From Loktanella sp. SALINAS62 (GTDB lineage Bacteria > Pseudomonadota > Alphaproteobacteria > Rhodobacterales > Rhodobacteraceae), in contig NZ_JAAFZU010000012.1 of assembly GCF_018263905.1 (NCBI RefSeq), positions 62,001-126,000 of the forward strand: a stretch of DNA of 64,000 nucleotides, written 5' to 3'. The translations under genes were made by a program, and so were the position numbers. Within the stretch, counting starts at the first letter, position 1. Every line of letters starts with the position of its first letter. Below are positions 1-9,340 of this stretch, one piece after another. Below the pieces are notes generated by a model, which was given only the letters and a program-made list of their open reading frames with translations, searched no databases and was not told where the DNA came from.

Positions 1-77
1 TGGCCAGAGCGGACCAGATCCTCTGCGGCGGTGGCCCCGGCGGGCCCGGCGCCCACGACGACGACATCGTATTTCAT
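1..77 (-). CDS. bchP: Geranylgeranyl reductase, N-terminal fragment
   Basis: Only the first 25 or so codons lie in the window; the rest runs off the left edge. The minus-strand reading starts at an ATG at 77 and gives MKYDVVVVGAGPAGATAAED, a flavin-binding Rossmann start with the GxGxxG motif. BchP reduces the geranylgeranyl tail of bacteriochlorophyll a to phytyl. The identification rests on this FAD motif plus position: it follows bch2 by two bases, in the conserved order bchG-bch2-bchP, so it is probably translated from the same message. Any other FAD oxidoreductase would start alike, so the name is context-based. Confidence 0.8.
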   Translation of the reverse strand, partial: MKYDVVVVGAGPAGATAAEDLVRSG

Positions 78-79
78 GA

Positions 80-1360
80 TCATTCTCCTGGAACGAGTGT
101 GGGTGTGGACGCCGTGCGACGGTCCATGATTTTCATCGCCATCAGGGCGGCGGTCAGAAACAGGGCGGCCTCAAAAACAAAGACGCTGCCAAAGGCTTGG
201 GTGTCGCCCAGCGTGGTGCGGCCCAGATCGACAAGGGCAGCACCGGTTAACCCGCCAAAGCCTGCGGCGACGGCCTGTGCCGCACCCCACAGGCCCATGC
301 GGGTGCCTGTGCGGCGGTCGCGCCCCTCGCCCGCCAATGCCATCATGGACCCGATGGCGGCGACGGCGAACATGCCGTTGAAGAAACCCAGTGCGACGAC
401 GACCGGCACCAATGGTGCGCCCGGCCCCATTGGCCCGATAAAGGCGAGTGCGGCCAGCGCGGCAGCGGACCCGATACAGCCCGCGATGACCCATCCACGC
501 AAGCCGCCGATCCGGAACCCGGTGGCAAGGATGCCGACCGCCAGCATCCCGACAAAGGTGCCGCCGTTCTGCGCGCCCGACAACGATGTGGACTGGCCGG
601 GGGTAAAGCCGAACACCAGACCGGCATAGGGTTCAAGGATCAGTTCCTGCATGAAATAGGCCGTCATCGACAGGAATACGAACAGGGTAAAGTTGCGGGC
701 GCGGCGTTCGGCCCAGACCTCTGCCAGGCCTTGGCGAAAGGGCGTGGCGTCGGGTTCCGTCACCTTGATCAGGCGGCGTTCCAGCCCCCAGACGGCCACA
801 CAGGTCAGCGCAACGGCGGCGGTGACGACGACCGACACGACCCGCAACAACAGCGCCGGGGTATAGGGATCAAGGAATGCGCCCACGGTGCCTGCGGTTA
901 CGGCAATGCCGAAGATCATCATCAGCCATGTGATCGTGGCCGCGGCGGCGCGACGGGGGGCGGCAGTGGTGGTGGCGAGCAGCGCCAGCAGCGACGTGCC
1001 GGATGCGCCGACCCCCAGACCGATCATCGCATAGGCCAGCAAGGACACGGCCAGACCCAGTGTGAAGCTGATGGGAAACAGCAAGATTGCGGCGGTCGCC
1101 AGCAGCGCACCCAGCGCCAGCATCGCCATGCCGCCAATGATCCAGCGCGTCCGCTGTCCACCTGCATCGGACGCGAACCCCCATTTCGGACGGCTAAGCT
1201 GGATGCCGTAGTGCAATGCCACCAGCGCACCGGGGAGGACGGCGGCCAGTGACAATTCGACCACCATCAGGCGGTTCAGGGTGGATGTCGTCAGGACCAC
1301 GATGGACCCAAGGCACATCTGCACAAGGCCAAGGCGGACGATCTGGAACCACGTCAGCAT
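80..1360 (-). CDS. bch2: PucC-family membrane protein Bch2 (ORF428-like)
   Basis: This 426-residue protein is almost entirely hydrophobic, with about twelve membrane segments, and opens with a WFQIVRLGLVQM stretch typical of the PucC/LhaA/Bch2 branch of the major facilitator fold. Family members are thought to help deliver bacteriochlorophyll or assemble light-harvesting complexes. The gene starts two bases past the bchG stop and ends two bases before bchP, the standard bchG-bch2-bchP arrangement. Length matches the 428-residue Rhodobacter ORF. PucC or LhaA are the alternatives; the neighbours decide for Bch2. Confidence 0.85.
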   Translation of the reverse strand: MLTWFQIVRLGLVQMCLGSIVVLTTSTLNRLMVVELSLAAVLPGALVALHYGIQLSRPKWGFASDAGGQRTRWIIGGMAMLALGALLATAAILLFPISFTLGLAVSLLAYAMIGLGVGASGTSLLALLATTTAAPRRAAAATITWLMMIFGIAVTAGTVGAFLDPYTPALLLRVVSVVVTAAVALTCVAVWGLERRLIKVTEPDATPFRQGLAEVWAERRARNFTLFVFLSMTAYFMQELILEPYAGLVFGFTPGQSTSLSGAQNGGTFVGMLAVGILATGFRIGGLRGWVIAGCIGSAAALAALAFIGPMGPGAPLVPVVVALGFFNGMFAVAAIGSMMALAGEGRDRRTGTRMGLWGAAQAVAAGFGGLTGAALVDLGRTTLGDTQAFGSVFVFEAALFLTAALMAMKIMDRRTASTPTLVPGE

Positions 1361-1361
1361 G

Positions 1362-2267
1362 TCAGACTCCGATACTGCGCAGGGCGGTGGCGGCGACCAT
1401 CATCCCGGCAATGAAAAACAGCACGCCCATGCCCTGATACCATTGCGCGCGCCCCAGCGGATCGCGCAGCAGGACCCGCATCGCCAAAAGCTGGATCGCC
1501 AGCAGGGCGGCGATGGCCGTGCCGTGCAACAGCTTGCCGTTCAGGTCCAGCAGCACGATCACGGCGATCTGCGGCAGGGTCATGGCCCAGCAGGCGACGC
1601 GTGCGGCCCGCGCCGGACCCAGCACCACGGGCAGCGACCGCAGGCCCAGCGCGCGGTCGCCTGTCACGGATTTGAAATCGTTCAGCACCATGATGCCGTA
1701 GGCACCGATGCCGTAAAGCGTGGCGACGACCAACACCAACGGCTGCGGCGCGCCCGCCGACAGGATCGCGGCACCGGTGATCCACGGCAGTGATTCGTAG
1801 GCGAGACCGCACAGCAGCGGTCCCCACAAGGGGGAGCGTTTGGCCCGCAGCGGTTCTGCGGAATAGGCCCATGCCGCGGCGCAGGCCAGCACCGTCGCGC
1901 CAAACCCCCACGGCCCCAGTTGCCAGCCGATCGCCAGTGACAAAACGGTCATCGCCAGCGCGATCCACAATCCCCAACGGCCTGGCACATTACCCGACGG
2001 GATCGGGCGGTCGGGTTCGTTGATGGCGTCGACATGCCGGTCGCACCAGTCGTTGGCGGCCTGACTCATCCCGCAGGTCACGGGACCGGCAAGCACAACG
2101 CCCAGCGCCACCAGCGTCCAGTCTGCGGACAGCGTGCCGACCGACACCACGCCGCACAGATAGGCCCACATGGGCGGAAACCACGTCCACGGTTTGACCA
2201 GCCGCAACAGCGCGCGCGGGGCGGGCCAGCGGCGGATCGGGACGGGATGGTCGGACAAGGTGCTCAT
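1362..2267 (-). CDS. bchG: Bacteriochlorophyll synthase
   Basis: BchG attaches a geranylgeranyl tail to bacteriochlorophyllide a in the inner membrane. The 301-residue product is a UbiA-type prenyltransferase with about eight membrane helices. The first Asp-rich motif is visible as NDWCDRHVDAIN near residues 72-83 and a second around LNDFKSVTGD near residue 195. The start at 2267 gives an N-terminus that reaches the family-typical WFPPMWA at residues 29-35 without excess sequence. It heads a bchG-bch2-bchP unit. Two PpsR-type palindromes lie directly upstream. No strong Shine-Dalgarno is seen because one palindrome occupies that position. Confidence 0.93.
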   Translation of the reverse strand: MSTLSDHPVPIRRWPAPRALLRLVKPWTWFPPMWAYLCGVVSVGTLSADWTLVALGVVLAGPVTCGMSQAANDWCDRHVDAINEPDRPIPSGNVPGRWGLWIALAMTVLSLAIGWQLGPWGFGATVLACAAAWAYSAEPLRAKRSPLWGPLLCGLAYESLPWITGAAILSAGAPQPLVLVVATLYGIGAYGIMVLNDFKSVTGDRALGLRSLPVVLGPARAARVACWAMTLPQIAVIVLLDLNGKLLHGTAIAALLAIQLLAMRVLLRDPLGRAQWYQGMGVLFFIAGMMVAATALRSIGV

Positions 2268-2269
2268 GC

Positions 2270-2287
2270 TGTCAGTCTAACTAGACA
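2270..2287. promoter_or_regulatory. PpsR/CrtJ-type palindrome, start-codon proximal
   Basis: TGT-N12-ACA (TGTCAGTCTAACTAGACA), the consensus bound by the redox- and light-responsive repressor PpsR/CrtJ in purple bacteria. It begins three bases upstream of the bchG ATG, so it covers the ribosome binding region and would lie inside the transcribed leader unless transcription starts very close. A second copy lies 17 bp further upstream. Match is by eye; binding is inferred. Confidence 0.65.
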
Positions 2288-2304
2288 GGTGGCGAGGGGG
2301 CAAG

Positions 2305-2322
2305 TGTAAACTAAAGCGGACA
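2305..2322. promoter_or_regulatory. PpsR/CrtJ-type palindrome, distal copy
   Basis: Second TGT-N12-ACA (TGTAAACTAAAGCGGACA), 38 bp from the bchG start. The two palindromes are centred 35 bp apart, about three helical turns, which suits the cooperative binding known for PpsR. A weak promoter-like TTAACA lies at 2334-2339 on the minus strand. Because the plus-strand ThuA gene starts at 2403, the pair could influence both directions, though bchG is the expected target. Confidence 0.65.
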
Positions 2323-2402
2323 CTTTAAGGTTCTGTTAACTTATGTTTGCACTTTTCCTGGCGGCGTTGCAGTTTCTCCGAAACGATTTGGAAGGGTAGA
2401 TC

Positions 2403-3188
2403 ATGAGTATTCGGGTTACGGTCTGGAATGAAAATGTCCATGAAACACATAACAAAACCGTGGGTGATCTGTATCCCGACGGGATTCACGGTGCGATCGC
2501 CAACACGCTGAATGGCGCAGATGGAATCACTGCGACCACGGCGACCCTGCAGGAACCTCAACACGGTTTGACGCAGGAAAAGCTGGATAACACCGATGTG
2601 TTGATCTGGTGGGGCCATGCCGCGCATGGCGATGTGGACGATGCCGTGGTCGAACGTGTGGTCGAGGCCGTTTGGTCCGGTATGGGTTTTATCGCGCTGC
2701 ATTCGACGCATTTCGCAAAGCCGTTCAAGCGGTTGATGGGGAGCGCCTGCAACCTGACGTGGCGCGAAGCGGGCGAACGCGAGCGACTGTGGGTCACGTC
2801 GCGCAATCATCCCATCGCCGCCGGCCTGCCGGACCATTTCGAGTTGGAAAACGAGGAAATGTACGGCGAACCCTTTGGCGTGCCGGAACCACTGGAAACA
2901 GTTTTCATCAGCTGGTTTCAGGGCGGCGAGGTGTTCCGTTCCGGCCTGACCTACAAGCGGGGGGCGGGCAATGTGTTCTATTTCCGTCCGGGTCACGAAA
3001 CCTATCCCACCTATTTCGACGCCAACGTGCAGACCGTGCTGAAAAACGCCGTGCGCTGGGCGCATAATCCGGCGGCCCGCGTTGTGGGCCCAAAAGATGC
3101 GCCCAATGTCCCGGTAGAAAAGGCGCTGGAAAAGATCGAGGCGCGCGGCCCCAGCCTGCACGCCGATGGCGAGGGGGGTTTCCGGTGA
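2403..3188 (+). CDS. ThuA domain-containing protein
   Basis: The 261-residue product carries a ThuA (trehalose utilisation) domain, a class I glutamine amidotransferase-like fold. It starts [14 protein letters not shown], has the [14 protein letters not shown] segment near residues 65-80 and [12 protein letters not shown] near residues 97-108, both usual for the family. ThuA proteins commonly accompany Gfo/Idh oxidoreductases in the handling of disaccharides and modified sugars; the chemistry is not settled. GAAGGG lies seven bases before the ATG. Its stop overlaps the next gene's GTG by four bases, so the two are translationally coupled. Confidence 0.88.
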   Translation: MSIRVTVWNENVHETHNKTVGDLYPDGIHGAIANTLNGADGITATTATLQEPQHGLTQEKLDNTDVLIWWGHAAHGDVDDAVVERVVEAVWSGMGFIALHSTHFAKPFKRLMGSACNLTWREAGERERLWVTSRNHPIAAGLPDHFELENEEMYGEPFGVPEPLETVFISWFQGGEVFRSGLTYKRGAGNVFYFRPGHETYPTYFDANVQTVLKNAVRWAHNPAARVVGPKDAPNVPVEKALEKIEARGPSLHADGEGGFR

Positions 3189-4246
3189 CGACTCCTTTGC
3201 GCGTCCTGATCGTGGGCACGGGTGGCATGGCGCACGCCCATGCCGATGCCTACAAGGCGATGAACAGTGTCCAGATCGTCGGTGGTGTTGATCGCAACCC
3301 CGAACATCTGCACGCTTTCAATGCGGAATATGGCATTACCCACGCATTCGATTCCGTGGTGGAAGCCATCAAATGGGGTGAATTCGACGCGGTGTCTAAC
3401 GTGACGCCCGACGCCGTTCACTTTCCCACGACCCTGCCGCTGCTGACGGCAGGCAAGCATGTGTTGTGCGAAAAACCCCTGTCGGTAAGCCACGCCGAAG
3501 CTGTGCAGATGGCCGATGCGGCTGACGCGGCGGGCGTGGTGAACATGGTCAATCTGACCTATCGCAACATTCCCGCCATCATGGAAGCCCAGCGCATCGT
3601 CGCCAGCGGTGCGATCGGTGAGGTCCGCCATTTCGAGGCGTCCTATCTGCAAAGCTGGCTGACCCAGCCTGCCTGGGGCAAATGGGATGAAGAAGAACAA
3701 TGGCTGTGGCGGCTGTCGTCGCGGCACGGATCGCTGGGTGTGCTGGGCGACGTCGGCGTGCATATTCTGGATTTCGCCACCTTTGTAGCCGGGGCAAATG
3801 CGGCCAAGGTTTCCGCGCGGTTGCGGACCTTTGACAAGGCGCCGGGCGGGCAGGTCGGTGAATATGTGCTGGACGCCAATGACAGCGCCACGATGCAGCT
3901 AGAACTGACCAATGGCGCGGTCGGTGTGATCCATGCGTCGCGGTTCGCCAGTGGGCATATGAATGACCTGCGGTTGCGGATTTATGGCACGCTGGGCGGG
4001 CTGGATGTGCGGTGGGAAGACAAGCAATCTGTCCTGCGTGCCTGTGTCGGTGACAATCTGGGCACAGCCGCATGGGAGTATCTGGAGGTGCCGCCCGTGC
4101 AAACCAACTATACCCGGTTCATCGAGGCGATCCGCGCACAGCAGCCCGTGTTGCCCGATTTCGCCCGCGGTGCGCGTTTGCAAAAGGCGCTGGATGCTGC
4201 CGTGCAATCCAATGCCGAAGGATGCCGGGACATCGTGCTGGAATGA
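3185..4246 (+). CDS. Gfo/Idh/MocA family oxidoreductase
   Basis: A 353-residue NAD(P)-dependent sugar oxidoreductase. The N-terminal Rossmann motif [14 protein letters not shown] lies at residues 10-23 and the family EKPLS motif near residue 98, followed by the C-terminal alpha/beta domain. The start is a GTG overlapping the ThuA stop (GTGA), and its own TGA overlaps the ATG of the glycosyltransferase. This couples a sugar-oxidising enzyme, a ThuA protein and a glycosyltransferase in one message. The substrate cannot be read from sequence; inositol, glucose or nucleotide-sugar derivatives are all possible. Confidence 0.9.
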   Translation: MTTPLRVLIVGTGGMAHAHADAYKAMNSVQIVGGVDRNPEHLHAFNAEYGITHAFDSVVEAIKWGEFDAVSNVTPDAVHFPTTLPLLTAGKHVLCEKPLSVSHAEAVQMADAADAAGVVNMVNLTYRNIPAIMEAQRIVASGAIGEVRHFEASYLQSWLTQPAWGKWDEEEQWLWRLSSRHGSLGVLGDVGVHILDFATFVAGANAAKVSARLRTFDKAPGGQVGEYVLDANDSATMQLELTNGAVGVIHASRFASGHMNDLRLRIYGTLGGLDVRWEDKQSVLRACVGDNLGTAAWEYLEVPPVQTNYTRFIEAIRAQQPVLPDFARGARLQKALDAAVQSNAEGCRDIVLE

Positions 4247-5892
4247 CCGGACCCGCGATCTTTTTTCATGCCGACGCCATCGAGAGCAAAGGCAAGGAAT
4301 TGGTCGGACGGCGCAGCGCGGGGCAGTCTTTTTTGCGGGGGTTTCTGCAACATGTGCCGGGGGATACGGTGCATGCGCTTGTGGAAACGCCACACGCGGG
4401 AAAGGTGTTTGAAACCGTCGCGCGTGATCTGGGTGAAACCCGCCCGGTGTCATCCATTGCACTGAATTCCGGTGCGGATTTCAGCGGACCGGGCACCATC
4501 TTTTTCCCCGGTCCGGGCTACATGCAGGCGGCGTGGCAGCGGCAGGGGCTGGGGATGGCATCCTGCAGTCTGGTGGGGATCACGCATACGGTGTCGACCC
4601 GCCGGGTCATGGAAGGCATGCATCGGCTGCTGTCCGAACCCGTGCAGAACTGGGACGCAATTATCTGCACCAGTCGGGCCGTGCATGGTGTTGTGCAACG
4701 TCAGATGACCGAAGAACGGGCGTTTTTGCTGGACCGTTTCGGCGGCACCCGCGTGCCGATGCCGCAACTGCCGGTCATCCCATTGGGGATTCAGGCAGAC
4801 GATTTTGCGCGTCGTGACGGGGCGCGGCAAGCGATGCGCGCACGCTACGATGCCGGCGACGGGTTTGTCGTGATGACGATGGGGCGGCTGACCAGCGTGG
4901 AAAAGGCGAACCCGGTGCCGCTGTATCTGGCGCTGGAACAACTGGCGGGCGCATTGGGGCGTCCGGTGTATCTGTGGCAGGTCGGCTGGGCCAGCCGCGA
5001 CACCGAAGCGGACCTGCACCGCGATGCAGCGGCGGCATTCTGTCCGTCTGTCAGCGTGCAACAGATCGACGGGCGTGACCCGGATGTGCGGCGCGATATC
5101 TGGGCCGGGGCGGACGTGTTCACGCTGCCGGCGGACAACATTCAGGAAACGTTCGGGCTTGTCCCGGTCGAAGCGATGGCTGCCGGTTTGCCCGTTGTGA
5201 TGCCGGACTGGAACGGGTTCCGCGATACGGTCATTCACGGCGAAACCGGGTTTCTGATCCCCACACGGATGACAGGGCCGGGACATCCGCAGGGCCGTGA
5301 TCTGGCGGCGCGGTTCGCGGACGGGCGTGACAGCTATCTGCATCATCTGTCGCTGATCCAGCAGCAGACGCAGATCGACGTGACCGCCTATGCCGGGGCA
5401 TTGCTGGCGTTGGGCCGCGATGCCGACCTGTGCGCCCAGATGGGACAGGCTGGGGTGGATCATGTGCGCCGCACGTTCGATTGGTCGGTGGTGATCCCGC
5501 AATATCTGGCGCTGGGCGAGGAGCTTGCCGCGCGGCGCGCAGCCGCCAAACCGCGCAGGCCTGTGATGCCGCTGCAGATTGATCCGTTCGATCTGTACGG
5601 CGGGTATCCGACGGCGCATCCGGATGGCGATTGGATTATGTCGGGGGCCAAAACGCTGACACTGGAACAGCTGAACACGCTGGACCGGCTGAACGGCCGG
5701 ACGCTGTATAACCGAAAGCAGTTGCCGGATGCGCGGGTTGTCGCCTTTGCCGACGCGGTGGCGCGTGTGGGGATCGCGACGGTTGCCGATATCGCCCAGA
5801 CTGTGAAGATGCGCCTTGATCTGGCGCTGGCCGTTGCGTTGTTTCTGGCGAAATACGATTACCTGAAACTGGTCCCGCCGGAACCACAGTAA
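4243..5892 (+). CDS. Glycosyltransferase family 4 protein
   Basis: I place the start at the ATG at 4243, overlapping the upstream stop as ATGA, giving 549 residues; an earlier in-frame start would lie deep in the upstream gene. The C-terminal half shows the GT4 signature ETFGLVPVEAMAAGLPVV (roughly residues 303-320) and the HGETGFL loop that binds a nucleotide sugar. The family transfers sugars from activated donors to growing glycans with retention of configuration. The last 100 residues are an extension beyond the catalytic domain. The acceptor is unknown; neighbours suggest a surface polysaccharide or glycoprotein. Confidence 0.88.
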   Translation: MTGPAIFFHADAIESKGKELVGRRSAGQSFLRGFLQHVPGDTVHALVETPHAGKVFETVARDLGETRPVSSIALNSGADFSGPGTIFFPGPGYMQAAWQRQGLGMASCSLVGITHTVSTRRVMEGMHRLLSEPVQNWDAIICTSRAVHGVVQRQMTEERAFLLDRFGGTRVPMPQLPVIPLGIQADDFARRDGARQAMRARYDAGDGFVVMTMGRLTSVEKANPVPLYLALEQLAGALGRPVYLWQVGWASRDTEADLHRDAAAAFCPSVSVQQIDGRDPDVRRDIWAGADVFTLPADNIQETFGLVPVEAMAAGLPVVMPDWNGFRDTVIHGETGFLIPTRMTGPGHPQGRDLAARFADGRDSYLHHLSLIQQQTQIDVTAYAGALLALGRDADLCAQMGQAGVDHVRRTFDWSVVIPQYLALGEELAARRAAAKPRRPVMPLQIDPFDLYGGYPTAHPDGDWIMSGAKTLTLEQLNTLDRLNGRTLYNRKQLPDARVVAFADAVARVGIATVADIAQTVKMRLDLALAVALFLAKYDYLKLVPPEPQ

Positions 5893-5978
5893 CGCCCCAA
5901 TTTACCTGATATTGACCAATGGTCATCCAATCCGGACTAATGACAAAGCAAAAAACCGGGTGGCAAGAGGTGTGGGCA

Positions 5979-6764
5979 ATGCAGTTATCGGTCAGTTTTG
6001 AAAATACCAGAGGCGGTGAACCCGGCAAGGGGCCGGTTCAGGTCGGCTGGTTCCTGAACCAGATGAAAGGCGGGATCGTGTATTTCCCGCCCGAACGGGT
6101 GCGGTCCGTGGACATGAACAAAAGCCATGCCAAATCCGCCAGTCGGTGCCCGGCTGTGATCAACATGGAAAGCCGCTTTTTCGTCGTGCGCTGTCCGTTC
6201 GATCTGAACCTTGCTTTCGTGCGCGACAAGGACGGCAAGCCGGGATTGCGGAATCTGAACGGGGACAAGTCGGGTATCCGTGCCAACAAGCTGCGCGAAA
6301 AGCTGCATATCGCCGCCGAACATGAGTGGCGTTATCCCGGCGTGCCGACGATCCAGCTGGAACTGCCGTATGTTTTCATCGCGGATGAGCCGGTCTACAT
6401 GAGCCAGGTCGCACCGTTCATGCATTACGCAAAGACGCCGCTGCCCGGCACGATCTTTGGCGGGCGGTTTCCGATCAATGTCTGGCCGCGCCCGTTGATG
6501 TGGGCGTTCGAATGGGTGGACCATACAAAACCGCTGGTGGTGAACCGGGGCGATCCGTTGTTTTACGTCACGTTCGAAACCGCGCCGCAGGATCGGTCCG
6601 TCGTCGTGCAAGAGGTCGAGCAAACCGACGACCTGAAAGACTATATGGAACTGATCTCTGGCGCGGTGAATTACGTCAACCAGACATTTTCGCTGTTCGA
6701 GGCGGCAGAAGCGCGCCGCCCCGCCAAGCTGGTCTGCCCGGTCAAGCGCGACAGGGCGGAGTAG
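5979..6764 (+). CDS. Hypothetical protein in glycan locus
   Basis: I do not recognise this family. I use the ATG at 5979 because AAGAGG sits at a normal distance before it, giving 261 residues; an upstream ATG at 5919 adds 20 residues without a ribosome binding site. The protein is soluble-looking, without signal peptide or membrane segments. A Cys-Pro pair occurs at SRCPAVINMESR and again at RCPFDLNLAF. A third near the C-terminus is LVCPVKRD. It is followed six bases later by the TPR gene, so it is probably co-transcribed with the sugar genes. Function is open. Confidence 0.75.
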   Translation: MQLSVSFENTRGGEPGKGPVQVGWFLNQMKGGIVYFPPERVRSVDMNKSHAKSASRCPAVINMESRFFVVRCPFDLNLAFVRDKDGKPGLRNLNGDKSGIRANKLREKLHIAAEHEWRYPGVPTIQLELPYVFIADEPVYMSQVAPFMHYAKTPLPGTIFGGRFPINVWPRPLMWAFEWVDHTKPLVVNRGDPLFYVTFETAPQDRSVVVQEVEQTDDLKDYMELISGAVNYVNQTFSLFEAAEARRPAKLVCPVKRDRAE

Positions 6765-6770
6765 CGGGTC

Positions 6771-8129
6771 GTGTCGGACCAACAGATTTTGCGTGCGTTG
6801 CGTGCTGCCGCGTCCGCCGCCCATCGTGACGGCGACATGGAAACGGCACTGGCGTCATATGCGTCCTATCTGTCGCAGGTGCCGCAGGACGCGCGCATCT
6901 GGTCCAACCTTGGCGCGTTGCACCGCAACGCAAAACGCACCGACATGGCGCTGCGTGCCCATGCGCGGGCGTTGGCGCTGGCACCCGGCGATGTGTCGGT
7001 GATGAACAACATGGCGAATGCCTTGTCCGATGTCGGGCAATATGACCAGTCGATCGCCCTGCGCCGTGATGTGCTGGCGCAGACCCCCGACGCCGCCAAC
7101 CAACTGGCGATGATCGGGCGCTGTCTGCGGGGCAAGGGGGATTATGTGGCTGCCATCGACTGGCTGCAGAACGCCATTGCACGCTATCCCGACGAGACGG
7201 AATTGCGGATGCAACTGGCGTTTGCCCAGTTGGGGGCCGGGCGTTATGCCGATGGGTTCGACAATTACCGCGTCCGTTGGCAGGCCGGAGAGCTGAAGCC
7301 GCGCAATCTGCCGTTTCCGGAATGGCAGGGCGAACCGCTGGATGGGAAAACCATCCTGATCCTGCCCGAACAGGGGTTCGGTGATGCGATCCTGTTCGCC
7401 CGCTTTGCTGCGGTGCTGAGAGGGCGCGGCGCGCGGGTGATCCTGCAGGTGAAAAAGCCGCTGCGCCGCCTGTTTGCCGCCATCGACGGCGTGGACGAGA
7501 CCGTGACAGAGATCCGCGGCGACGCACACGTCGATTTCTGGATCAACATGATGGATCTGGCCCTGCTGCATTTCCGCGCAGACACCGCGGTGCCAGCGCC
7601 GACCCGGTTGACCGTGCCGGACGATTCGATCGCCCGCGCGCGCAACATTCTGCGACCGCATGCAGGTGCGTTGCGGATCGGGGTCGTCTGGACCGGGTCC
7701 GTCACTTACAAGGGCAACGCATTCCGATCCTTTGGCCACCGGGATTTCCTGCCCTTGGCCGACATGCCGGGTGTGCAGCTGTTTTCCTTGTACAAGGGGC
7801 CAGAGCTTGCCGCCTATCATGCCGACGGAACCGATGCGTTTATCTGCGACGCTGGCAGCAGCGAACGCGATTTCGCGGATACCGCCGGGATGATGCAGGA
7901 ACTGGATCTGGTCATCACGTCCGACACGGCGACGGCGCATCTGGCCGGATCATTGGGTGTCCCGGTCTGGACCGTTTTGCATTGGGATGCGTTCTGGGTA
8001 TATCGCCACGCTGGAGAGACGACAGCATGGTATCCGACGATGCGCCTGTTTCGGCAGCCAGCGCCTTTGGACTGGGACGGGGTCTTGGCGGATGTGGCAT
8101 CCGCTGTCCGCACCCTGAGGGAGAACTGA
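6771..8129 (+). CDS. Tetratricopeptide repeat protein with GT9/GT41-like domain
   Basis: A 452-residue protein starting at GTG six bases past the previous stop. Residues 1-165 read as four or five TPR helix pairs with typical spacing (for example WSNLGALHRNAKR and VMNNMANALSDVGQY). From about residue 300 the sequence (RIGVVWTGS, ITSDTATAHLAGSLGVPVWT) matches the nucleotide-sugar binding half of heptosyltransferase-like enzymes often fused to TPRs. This architecture fits glycosylation of proteins or surface polymers. It lies one base before the DUF6165 gene. Catalytic competence cannot be judged by eye. Confidence 0.82.
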   Translation: MSDQQILRALRAAASAAHRDGDMETALASYASYLSQVPQDARIWSNLGALHRNAKRTDMALRAHARALALAPGDVSVMNNMANALSDVGQYDQSIALRRDVLAQTPDAANQLAMIGRCLRGKGDYVAAIDWLQNAIARYPDETELRMQLAFAQLGAGRYADGFDNYRVRWQAGELKPRNLPFPEWQGEPLDGKTILILPEQGFGDAILFARFAAVLRGRGARVILQVKKPLRRLFAAIDGVDETVTEIRGDAHVDFWINMMDLALLHFRADTAVPAPTRLTVPDDSIARARNILRPHAGALRIGVVWTGSVTYKGNAFRSFGHRDFLPLADMPGVQLFSLYKGPELAAYHADGTDAFICDAGSSERDFADTAGMMQELDLVITSDTATAHLAGSLGVPVWTVLHWDAFWVYRHAGETTAWYPTMRLFRQPAPLDWDGVLADVASAVRTLREN

Positions 8130-8130
8130 G

Positions 8131-8535
8131 ATGAAAGACCTTTTGGTCCCGACAGCACCGGGAGAATTGATCGACAAGCTGACCATTCTGCGCTTGAAAG
8201 AGGAAAAGATCAGCGATGCCGCCAAACTGGCGAACGTCCGGCACGAACGTCGCGTTTTGCAGGCGATTGCGGATCGGGCATTGCCGCCTAGCGACGCACT
8301 GATGGCGCTGTGGAACGAGCTGTACGAGATCAACGCCGATCTGTGGGTGATCGAGGACGACATCCGGGCCTGCGAAGGGCGCAGCGATTTCGGTGCGACG
8401 TTCATCGCGCTGGCGCGTGCCGTTTATGTCACGAACGATCAGCGTGCTGCTGTCAAAAAGCGGATCAACCTTCTGCTTGGGTCCGCAATCGTTGAAGAAA
8501 AATCTTATTACAGTCCGGAAAGTCAGACCCTATGA
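8131..8535 (+). CDS. DUF6165 family protein
   Basis: A 134-residue protein beginning with the LVPTAPGELIDKLTILRLK block that I associate with DUF6165, proteins usually found beside TPR/glycosyltransferase and FkbM genes. It is rich in charged residues and predicted helical, with no membrane segment. The gene begins one base after the TPR gene stop and ends with a four-base ATGA overlap into the methyltransferase gene, so all three are likely made together. The biochemical role of the family is unknown to me. Confidence 0.8.
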   Translation: MKDLLVPTAPGELIDKLTILRLKEEKISDAAKLANVRHERRVLQAIADRALPPSDALMALWNELYEINADLWVIEDDIRACEGRSDFGATFIALARAVYVTNDQRAAVKKRINLLLGSAIVEEKSYYSPESQTL

Positions 8536-9305
8536 ACCCCCAAGATCGCGTCAACGCAGCCCGCAAGGAATTGAACGACGTCCGCAAGGAACTGTCCGAC
8601 ATCCTGAAAAAAGAGAAAAGCCGCAGACGCGGACCCGTGATCCGGTTGATGCACGAAGTCGCGGGTATGATGACCCCGGCCTTTCCCTATGCGTCGCAGT
8701 CGGGTCAGGATCAGGTGGTCGATACCGTGTTCAAGGGCAAGCGCGACGGCACGTTTCTGGATATCGGCGCCTTTAACGGCATAACTGGTTCAAATTCGCT
8801 GTATTTTGAAAAGTGGCGTGGATGGACCGGTACGATGGTCGAACCCGTTCAGGCGCATCGCGAAACCGCGCAAATGTGGCGCAGCGCGGCTTGCCTGCCA
8901 TATGCGATTTCGGACCAGAACGGCGAAGCGTCGTTTATCGCGGTCACCAAGGGTTACACACAGATGAGCGGCCTGGAAGACAGTTATGACAGTGCGATCC
9001 TGAAGCGCGTGCGGTCCGATCCACGCCATGCCGAAGACCGCCTGACCGTGCCAACGCGCACGCTGAATGCGCTTTTCGACGAATTGGGTATCACCGAAGT
9101 CGATTTCGTTTCACTGGATATCGAAGGTGGGGAATTGTCCGCGCTACGGGCGTTCGATTTCGCAAAGTACCGGGTCGGCGCCTGGGCGATAGAGAACAAC
9201 ACCGGCACCCCGGATATGGCCGCGCTGATGCGCGAACATGGCTATAATCTGGCGGAATTCTGCGGTGTCGACGAAATCTATGTGCGCAACGATCTGTTGA
9301 CCTAA
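8532..9305 (+). CDS. FkbM family methyltransferase
   Basis: A 257-residue SAM-dependent methyltransferase of the FkbM type. After a charged coiled N-terminus (residues 8-35), the fold shows FLDIGAFNG near residue 76 as SAM motif I, then EPVQAHRETAQ, and LDIEGGELSALRAF near residues 196-209, all usual in FkbM proteins. These often O-methylate sugars of surface glycans or small molecules. It closes the sugar run; the next gene, motB, is separated by 79 bases and its own control hairpin. Substrate unknown. Confidence 0.85.
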   Translation: MNPQDRVNAARKELNDVRKELSDILKKEKSRRRGPVIRLMHEVAGMMTPAFPYASQSGQDQVVDTVFKGKRDGTFLDIGAFNGITGSNSLYFEKWRGWTGTMVEPVQAHRETAQMWRSAACLPYAISDQNGEASFIAVTKGYTQMSGLEDSYDSAILKRVRSDPRHAEDRLTVPTRTLNALFDELGITEVDFVSLDIEGGELSALRAFDFAKYRVGAWAIENNTGTPDMAALMREHGYNLAEFCGVDEIYVRNDLLT

Positions 9306-9340
9306 ACCCGGCCAATTCAGCGGTTCATCTTCTGTTGACG

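Noticed and set aside
2325-3161. 278-codon frame on the minus strand opposite ThuA
   Set aside because: The ThuA frame has domain motifs, a ribosome binding site and coupling to the next gene; this one has none.
4072-4242. Earlier start for the glycosyltransferase
   Set aside because: It would lie inside the Gfo/Idh gene; the ATG overlapping the upstream stop fits the coupling seen in the neighbours.
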